This document shows positions 59,385-64,000 of a DNA stretch of 64,000 bases, in pieces. Made by a program: the position numbers and the translations under genes. Position 1 is the first letter of the stretch. Every line of letters starts with the position of its first letter. This DNA is from Pseudomonadota bacterium (GTDB lineage Bacteria > Pseudomonadota > Alphaproteobacteria > Azospirillales > Azospirillaceae). The notes beneath the pieces are model-generated. The model was not told the DNA's origin. It made no database searches and worked only from the letters and a program-made list of their open reading frames with translations. The DNA lies in NCBI GenBank assembly GCA_023423695.1, contig JAFAFA010000079.1, positions 62,001 to 126,000 on the forward strand. Direction: 5' to 3'.

Positions 59385-60562
59385 CCGGTTGCGGGGGCGG
59401 CCCGTTCCCGCCGGTCGAGCGCTCCGCTCGCCAGCGTCAGGACCAGGCCGCCCAGCACGAACAGGCCGCCGACCCACGGCGTGGCACCAAGGCCGAGCGG
59501 CGACGCCACCACCTGTCCCCCGAAGAATGCGCCTGCGGCAATGCCCAGGTTGAAGGCGGCAATGTTCAGGGCGGATGCCACGTCCACCGCACCCGGTGCA
59601 TGGCGCTGTGCCAGCTGGACGACATAGAGCTGAAGCCCCGGCACGTTGGCGAAGGCCAGGGCGCCCATGCCGGCGAGGGTGACCAGCGCCGGGATCTTGG
59701 CGTCGGCGGTGAAGGTGAAGACGATCAGGACCAGCGCCTGCAAGGCGAACAGCCAGGCGAGTGCCCGCACCGGGCGGCGGTTGGCGAGCCTGCCGCCGAC
59801 GACGTTGCCGACGGCGATGGCCGCACCATACAGAACCAGCACAAGGCTGACGGTGGCGCTGGAGAAGCCGGTGATCGTCTCCAGGATCGGCGCCAGAAAG
59901 GTGAAGGCGACGAAGGTGCCGCCATAGCCGAGCGCGGTGATGGCAAAGGCCAGCAGAAGCCGCGGCTTTCCCAGCACTCCGATCTGCACGCCCAACCCGG
60001 CGGCCGGCGGCTGGCTGAGTCGGGCCGGCACCAGCGCCGCCACACCCAGGCCACCGATGACGCCCAGGGCCGAAACCGCCAGGAAGGTCGCGCGCCAGCC
60101 GAAGGTCTGTCCGATCCAGGTGCCCAGCGGCACGCCGGTGACGATGGCGATGGTCAGGCCTGAGAACATCATGGCGATGGCCGAAGCGCGCTTGTCCTCC
60201 GGCACCAGATCGGCCGCGATGGTCGACCCGACGGAGAAGAAGACGCCATGGGCGAAGGCGCTCAGCACCCGTGCCACCAGCAGGGTCTCGTAGTTCGGGC
60301 TGACACCGGCCAGCAGGTTGCCGGCGACGAAGACGCCCATCAGGCCCAGCAGCAGCGGCTTGCGCCGGATCCTGCCGGTCAGGGCGGTCAGGACCGGCGC
60401 CCCGAAGGTAACACCCAGGGCGTAGACGCTGACCACCATGCCGGCCAGCGGCAGGCTGACGTCCAGATCGCTCGCCACCGTGGGCAGAAGGCCGACGACG
60501 ACGAATTCGGTGGTCCCGATCGCATAGGCGCTGATCGCCAGCGCCAGCAGTGCGAGAGGCAT
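59381..60562 (-). CDS. MFS transporter, AraJ/arabinose-efflux type
   Basis: This 393-residue protein has 12 predicted spans, the N-terminal YAIGTTEFVVVGLLPTVASDL typical of the AraJ/drug-efflux group, and the loop motif between spans 2 and 3 (LTGRIRRKPLLLGLM). ATG 60562 is preferred because GGAG lies 9 bp upstream; ATG 60577 is very close to its AAGG. It is divergent from the LysR gene at 60693, its likely regulator. Confidence 0.88.
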   Translation of the reverse strand: MPLALLALAISAYAIGTTEFVVVGLLPTVASDLDVSLPLAGMVVSVYALGVTFGAPVLTALTGRIRRKPLLLGLMGVFVAGNLLAGVSPNYETLLVARVLSAFAHGVFFSVGSTIAADLVPEDKRASAIAMMFSGLTIAIVTGVPLGTWIGQTFGWRATFLAVSALGVIGGLGVAALVPARLSQPPAAGLGVQIGVLGKPRLLLAFAITALGYGGTFVAFTFLAPILETITGFSSATVSLVLVLYGAAIAVGNVVGGRLANRRPVRALAWLFALQALVLIVFTFTADAKIPALVTLAGMGALAFANVPGLQLYVVQLAQRHAPGAVDVASALNIAAFNLGIAAGAFFGGQVVASPLGLGATPWVGGLFVLGGLVLTLASGALDRRERAAPATG

Positions 60563-60692
60563 TTTCAAGGTCTCCATTCCCTTAAGGACTGTTCTGGGGG
60601 AGACCATGTGCGCCACAAGGTCCTGGACAGGAATGCCTGCCGCATTCCCATGATTTTGTCATCCAATGACAAGGCTGACGAAAGGTGCGCCG

Positions 60693-61595
60693 ATGAGCGA
60701 TCCTCGCGCCTGGGAAATGCGGGTGTTCCTGCGGGTTGCCGCCCATGGCAGTTTCAGCGCCGCCGGCCGGGATGTCGGCATGACGCCCTCATCCACCGCC
60801 AAACTGGTCACCCGGCTGGAAGAGCGACTGGGCGTGCGACTGGTGGAGCGGTCGACCCGGAAGCTGCGCCTGACCGCGGAAGGCGAGTTGTATCGCGAGC
60901 GGGCCGAGTCTCTGCTGGGGGAGATGGACATGCTCGACGCCGAGATCGCCGGCGGAGCGCGCGCTCTGACGGGGCTGATCCGCGTCAACGCCTCCGTCCC
61001 CTTCGGCCAGCATTGCCTGCTGCCGCTGTTGCCCGACTTTCTGAGCGATCATCCCGGCATCACCATGGACGTGACGATGACGGACGAGGTGGTGGACCTC
61101 TATGCCGCGCGGGTGGACGTTGCCTTCCGCGCCGGCCCCTTGAGCGATTCGGCCCTGCTGGCCCAGCGGCTTGGTGTGGTGCGCCGGCGGATCGTCGCCT
61201 CCCCCGCCTATCTGGAGCGCCGCGGCGTGCCACAGACGGCGGCCGATCTGGAGGCGCATGACTGCCTGGGCTTCAACTTCCGCCGCGCAGCCGCGGTCTG
61301 GCCGCTGAAGTCCGGCGGGCGCCTTGTCGACCGGGAGGTGCCGACACGCATCCTGGCGAACAATGGCGAGACCGTGCGGCACATGGCGCTGCTCGGCCTG
61401 GGGCTGGCGCGGCTGGCCGAATACCATGTGCGCGACGATCTGCGCGATGGGCGGCTGGCGGCGGTGCTGGACGATGTGCTGGTGGACATGGAGGAAATCC
61501 ACGCCGTGTACACCGGCCGCGACCGCGCCCCGCGCCGTGTCCGCGCCTTCCTGGACCATATGGCCCCGCGCCTGCGGTCCCGGCTGGCGGAGTGA
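60693..61595 (+). CDS. LysR family transcriptional regulator
   Basis: This 300-residue LysR protein has the helix-turn-helix in about residues 10-60 (MRVFLRVAAHGSFSAAGRD, then LVERSTRKLRLTAEG). The effector domain covers about 85-295. ATG 60693 is chosen since AAAGG lies 8 bp upstream; ATG 60666 lacks a ribosome site. It is divergent from the MFS gene, 130 bp between starts, and probably controls efflux in response to an unknown compound. Confidence 0.9.
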   Translation: MSDPRAWEMRVFLRVAAHGSFSAAGRDVGMTPSSTAKLVTRLEERLGVRLVERSTRKLRLTAEGELYRERAESLLGEMDMLDAEIAGGARALTGLIRVNASVPFGQHCLLPLLPDFLSDHPGITMDVTMTDEVVDLYAARVDVAFRAGPLSDSALLAQRLGVVRRRIVASPAYLERRGVPQTAADLEAHDCLGFNFRRAAAVWPLKSGGRLVDREVPTRILANNGETVRHMALLGLGLARLAEYHVRDDLRDGRLAAVLDDVLVDMEEIHAVYTGRDRAPRRVRAFLDHMAPRLRSRLAE

Positions 61596-61613
61596 CTTAC
61601 AAATCGGCCCCAG

Positions 61614-61654
61614 CCCAAAACAACATCGGCCGGATGACGGGCATCCGGCCGATG
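61614..61654 (-). terminator. Terminator between ssb and LysR ends
   Basis: A perfect 13-bp stem (61624-61636 with 61642-61654) with a 5-nt loop is followed on the minus strand by TTGTTTTGG. It lies 25 bp past the ssb stop and also downstream of the convergent LysR gene. Confidence 0.75.
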
Positions 61655-61679
61655 AGACGTACCGTTGGGGCGTTCAGCC

Positions 61680-62177
61680 TCAGAACGGGATTTCGTCGTC
61701 GAGATCCTCGTGACGCGGAGGAGCGCCGCCGCCGCTGCGGCCACCCGACGATCCGCCGCCGTAGTTGCCGCCACCGCCGCTGCCGCCGCCATAGCCGCCG
61801 CTGCTGCCACCGCCACGCGATTCGTAGCCGCCGCCACCGCCGCCAAAGCTGCCGCCACCGCCCTCTTCACGGGCGCCGCCGGTGAAGTCGATTTCGGCCA
61901 CGCGGACCGACAGGCCGGCGCCGCGGGTGCCGTCGCGCTTCTCGTATTCGCGCAGGGTCACCTCGCCCGACACGACGACGCTCTTGCCCTTGGTCAGGTG
62001 CGGAGCGAGCGACTCGGCGCGGCGGCCCCAGATGGAGCAATCGACCCATTGGGTCGTCTTGCGATCGCCGAAGCCGACGTCATTGGCGACGCGGAAACCC
62101 AGCACCTTCTCGCCGCTCTGGGTCGTGCGCAATTCGCCGTCCGCGCCCAGGCGTCCCGTAAACGTCCAAACATTCAT
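61680..62177 (-). CDS. ssb: Short single-stranded DNA-binding protein
   Basis: This 165-residue protein has an OB-fold (about residues 1-105) with WTFTGRLGADGE, VANDVGFGDRKTTQWVDCSIWG and KGKSVVVSGEVTLREYE. A Gly-rich linker follows (about 108-150), then the acidic C-terminal tip DLDDEIPF that binds partner proteins. It lacks the usual longer N-terminus of the main SSB, so it may be a second copy. AGGAG lies 9 bp before the ATG. No LexA box is seen upstream. Confidence 0.92.
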   Translation of the reverse strand: MNVWTFTGRLGADGELRTTQSGEKVLGFRVANDVGFGDRKTTQWVDCSIWGRRAESLAPHLTKGKSVVVSGEVTLREYEKRDGTRGAGLSVRVAEIDFTGGAREEGGGGSFGGGGGGYESRGGGSSGGYGGGSGGGGNYGGGSSGGRSGGGAPPRHEDLDDEIPF

Positions 62178-62481
62178 CGCTCGTTGCTCCTAAGCGCGAG
62201 TGTCCCAGCATCCATGCCGACCCGTCAGGATGCCCGGCGGAGGCACCCAGATGCCGAGGGTTCCCATTCGCAGGGCCGGCTGTTCAATGGCGACCATCCC
62301 CCCGGTCCCGCGCAACGAAGCACGAGGGACCGACGCCGGTCAACCGCCGTCGGAACTGCCCTGGCGCCACCCGGACCGGCGCACTCGCCCTGCCGCTCCG
62401 GACCAGAACACTCCATGAACAAATATAGCAGAGCAACAGGCGTCGGAAAACCGATTCCTTCGAAGTAGCGCCGGTTTCCGG
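62178..62481. other. Intergenic region, no supported gene
   Basis: The 304 bp between ssb and the receiver gene contain short open frames on the plus strand (e.g. 62200-62418) that are Pro/Arg/Gly-rich without a ribosome site or recognisable product. I see no RNA gene or hairpin with a U-run here. Confidence 0.5.
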
Positions 62482-62910
62482 TCAGCGCAGGCGCCGTGCC
62501 GCCAGATCGAGGGCGACTTTCAGCTGCGCATGGGAGAAGGGCCTGTGGACCACGCCGAGCGGATAGGTTTCGGTGATGCGGGCCATAATGCCGTGGTCGC
62601 TGTTGCCCAACAGGAAGATGCAGCGCAGGCCATGGTCAAGGTTCAACCGTCGGGCCGCCGCAATGCCGTCACCGCCGCCGAGCCGGACGTCGAGCAGTGC
62701 CAGGTCCGGCCGTTCGCGCAGAGCGAAATCCGCAGCTTCCGCCTCGGTCCGGGCGACACCGCAGACGGTATGGCCCAGGTCGCTGACCACCGCCGCCAGG
62801 GCATCGGCGGCGGTCCCGTCATGCTCGACCACCATCACGCGCAACGGCTGGCCGGGCGCGCGGGTGCGGTAGGTTGCCTGTGGTTTGGCGATGGCGTCGA
62901 TCCTGAGCAT
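62482..62910 (-). CDS. Stand-alone receiver-domain protein, degenerate
   Basis: This 142-residue protein is a CheY-like receiver without output domain. The phospho-acceptor Asp74 (LLDVRL) is present, but three conserved residues differ. The second acidic pocket residue is His30 (VEHD), the Thr/Ser position is Leu101 (FLLGNS), and the usual Lys in KPF is Arg123 (HRPF). It may act without phosphorylation. GGAGGT lies 7 bp before ATG 62910. A long palindrome lies just upstream. Confidence 0.83.
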   Translation of the reverse strand: MLRIDAIAKPQATYRTRAPGQPLRVMVVEHDGTAADALAAVVSDLGHTVCGVARTEAEAADFALRERPDLALLDVRLGGGDGIAAARRLNLDHGLRCIFLLGNSDHGIMARITETYPLGVVHRPFSHAQLKVALDLAARRLR

Positions 62911-62943
62911 GCGACCGACCTCCGGGAGACATGGCGTTGAGCG

Positions 62944-62991
62944 ACAAACGGCGAATTTTGGTAAAATTGTGTTTACCATTACGCCGTTTGT
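62944..62991. repeat. Long interrupted palindrome upstream of the receiver gene
   Basis: ACAAACGGCG (62944-62953) pairs with CGCCGTTTGT (62982-62991), and inside it TGGTAAA (62959-62965) pairs with TTTACCA (62972-62978), with a 6-nt centre. The site lies 33 bp upstream of the receiver start and 124 bp after the end of the Pro-rich gene. It may be a dyad operator or a transcription end for the upstream gene. Confidence 0.5.
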
Positions 62992-63115
62992 ACTACACCA
63001 CCTCGAATTTGCAAGATCAATCGTTCAGGATCTGACCTTTTTCGCCCAACGGTGCAGAAACACATCACCTCGAGTCGGAGAGCCTTGGTCTGCAGCCGCA
63101 ATGCCGGAGAGATGG

Positions 63116-63904
63116 TCAACGTCCTGCCCGGCCAAGCCAGTCGATGCCGCCGGGCGGGCGCGGTCTGCCGGTTCCGGTGTTTCGCGCCGTCGCTGCCCTT
63201 GACGGCGGTGGCGGCGGAGCCGGCTCGCCGGCGAGCCAGGCGGCCTGGGCGTCGGCCGGCTGGATGGGGGCCGCAGACGAAGCGGCCGTCGACGGGCTAG
63301 GCGAGAAAGGCGAGGTGGACGGACCCCCTGCCGGACGGAACGGCTCCGCCACCGGATCCGGCAGGGTCGGTGCCGCCAATGCCTTCTGCGCCGGTCGGGC
63401 CGGCGGGTCGGGCGGCGGCGAATCGGTAAGCGCTGCAGCCGGCTGGTCGGATGGCGGGACGGGGGCCACGGGCTGGGACGGCGGCGCTTCTTCATCCCAC
63501 GCCCCGCCCCAGGCGGCCGGAGGCGTGGATGGACGCAGGCGCGGCGCCTCCGCGGCCCCCAGCCAGGAGGGGCGCTCGTCGTCGGCCAGCGGGCCTGTGC
63601 TGGTATTGAGCTGCCGCGCCTGCTCGCGGATCTCCAGCAAGGTGGTTACCGCGAGTTGCAGCAGCGGGGCCAGGACCATGGGATCGGCCATTTCCTCCGC
63701 GCTCAGGGCGGCGAAGCGATCGCGGACATCCTCCACCGCCTGTTCCACGCCGTCACGCAACGCGCCTGCCTCGTGGGCCAGCCGTTCCAGATCTTCGCGC
63801 AACGCAGAGATCTCGCAGGCCTGCCGCAACTCGTGGAAGCCGATTCCCGCCCCCAGTGCGGGTGCGGATCGCCGGTCCCGTGATGAACCAAAATCGTGAG
63901 GCAT
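63116..63904 (-). CDS. Hypothetical protein with coiled coil and Pro-rich tail
   Basis: This protein of about 262 residues has an N-terminal helical/coiled-coil part (about residues 20-105, ALREDLERLAHEAGALRDGV... and LLQLAVTTLLEIREQARQLN). A long Pro/Ala-rich C-terminus follows (about 120-262), likely disordered. No family is recognised. ATG 63904 is used, though its ribosome site is weak. A long open frame on the plus strand overlaps it; the minus frame is preferred for its heptad pattern and helical composition. Confidence 0.55.
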   Translation of the reverse strand: MPHDFGSSRDRRSAPALGAGIGFHELRQACEISALREDLERLAHEAGALRDGVEQAVEDVRDRFAALSAEEMADPMVLAPLLQLAVTTLLEIREQARQLNTSTGPLADDERPSWLGAAEAPRLRPSTPPAAWGGAWDEEAPPSQPVAPVPPSDQPAAALTDSPPPDPPARPAQKALAAPTLPDPVAEPFRPAGGPSTSPFSPSPSTAASSAAPIQPADAQAAWLAGEPAPPPPPSRAATARNTGTGRPRPPGGIDWLGRAGR

Positions 63905-64000
63905 CCTGCCCAACCCCGGTTCCAAGCCCAGCCCAGTGAAAACACACGTCGCGACGAAAACAGCCGGACACCCGTATTGCAAACCACGCAACCGGACAGC

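Noticed and set aside
61690..61860. GC-rich triplet repetition inside ssb
   Set aside because: It encodes the Gly-rich linker of the SSB and is explained by that; no separate repeat element is needed.
62178..62230. LexA box upstream of ssb
   Set aside because: No GTTC-N7-GTTC is present in the region, only an isolated CGTTGCTC.
62200..62418. 72-residue open frame between ssb and the receiver gene
   Set aside because: No ribosome site, Pro/Arg-rich composition, and no recognisable feature.

Overview
The window looks like a GC-rich alphaproteobacterial chromosome, most likely Azospirillum or a close Rhodospirillales relative. The evidence is the hopanoid genes hpnC-hpnD-hpnE, homospermidine synthase beside a fold-III ornithine decarboxylase, TrmFO, a degenerate DipM/NlpD-type LytM lipoprotein, the order serS-surE-pcm-nlpD-yajC-secD-secF, and an alphaproteobacterial LexA box (GTTC-N7-GTTC) on uvrA. 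I see no insertion sequence, prophage, CRISPR array or rRNA. One tRNA, Gln(UUG), is present. The genus is inference from gene content only.

Layout. 1-7.5 kb: a partial gene, an LprI-like secreted protein, a divergent SDR/LysR pair, an aldose 1-epimerase, a large Ser/Thr kinase with a zinc ribbon, and an exported cyclophilin. 7.6-12.7 kb: a compact YdbH-YnbE-YdbL envelope set, translationally coupled to a TPR/GT41 (SPINDLY/OGT-like) glycosyltransferase, then a coiled-coil membrane protein. 12.8-20.6 kb: lptD, then a polyamine and methylthioadenosine group (homospermidine synthase, ornithine decarboxylase behind an attenuator-like leader with a tiny ORF, acireductone dioxygenase) and an MFS exporter. 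20.7-29.4 kb: serS-surE-pcm-nlpD, a convergent DUF815 ATPase, then yajC-secD-secF and an Mth938-like gene ended by a strong terminator.

29.5-34.4 kb: sodB and hpnE-hpnD-hpnC (squalene from farnesyl diphosphate), with a divergent non-catalytic phytoene-synthase-fold protein. 34.4-39.0 kb: trmFO, a Thr-rich lipoprotein and uvrA. 39.2-45.3 kb: a polyphosphate group (CYTH-CHAD protein, SixA phosphatase, PPK1, PPX/GppA). 45.4-50.2 kb: an SDR, a DUF2252 protein, CCA-adding enzyme, NUDIX hydrolase and DUF1285. 50.4-57.3 kb: a MoxR ATPase-DUF58-BatA/DUF4159-large membrane protein operon, then tRNA-Gln. 57.7-64 kb: XRE regulator/methyltransferase, MFS/LysR, a short SSB, a degenerate stand-alone receiver, and a Pro-rich coiled-coil protein.

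The most interesting unexplained elements are the ornithine decarboxylase leader (promoter, hairpin, an 11-codon ORF with an excellent Shine-Dalgarno, and a terminator whose arms can re-pair with the upstream hairpin), the kinase with its unassigned ~550-residue N-terminus, the reduced YdbH system coupled to a GT41 enzyme, and a long interrupted palindrome upstream of the degenerate receiver.
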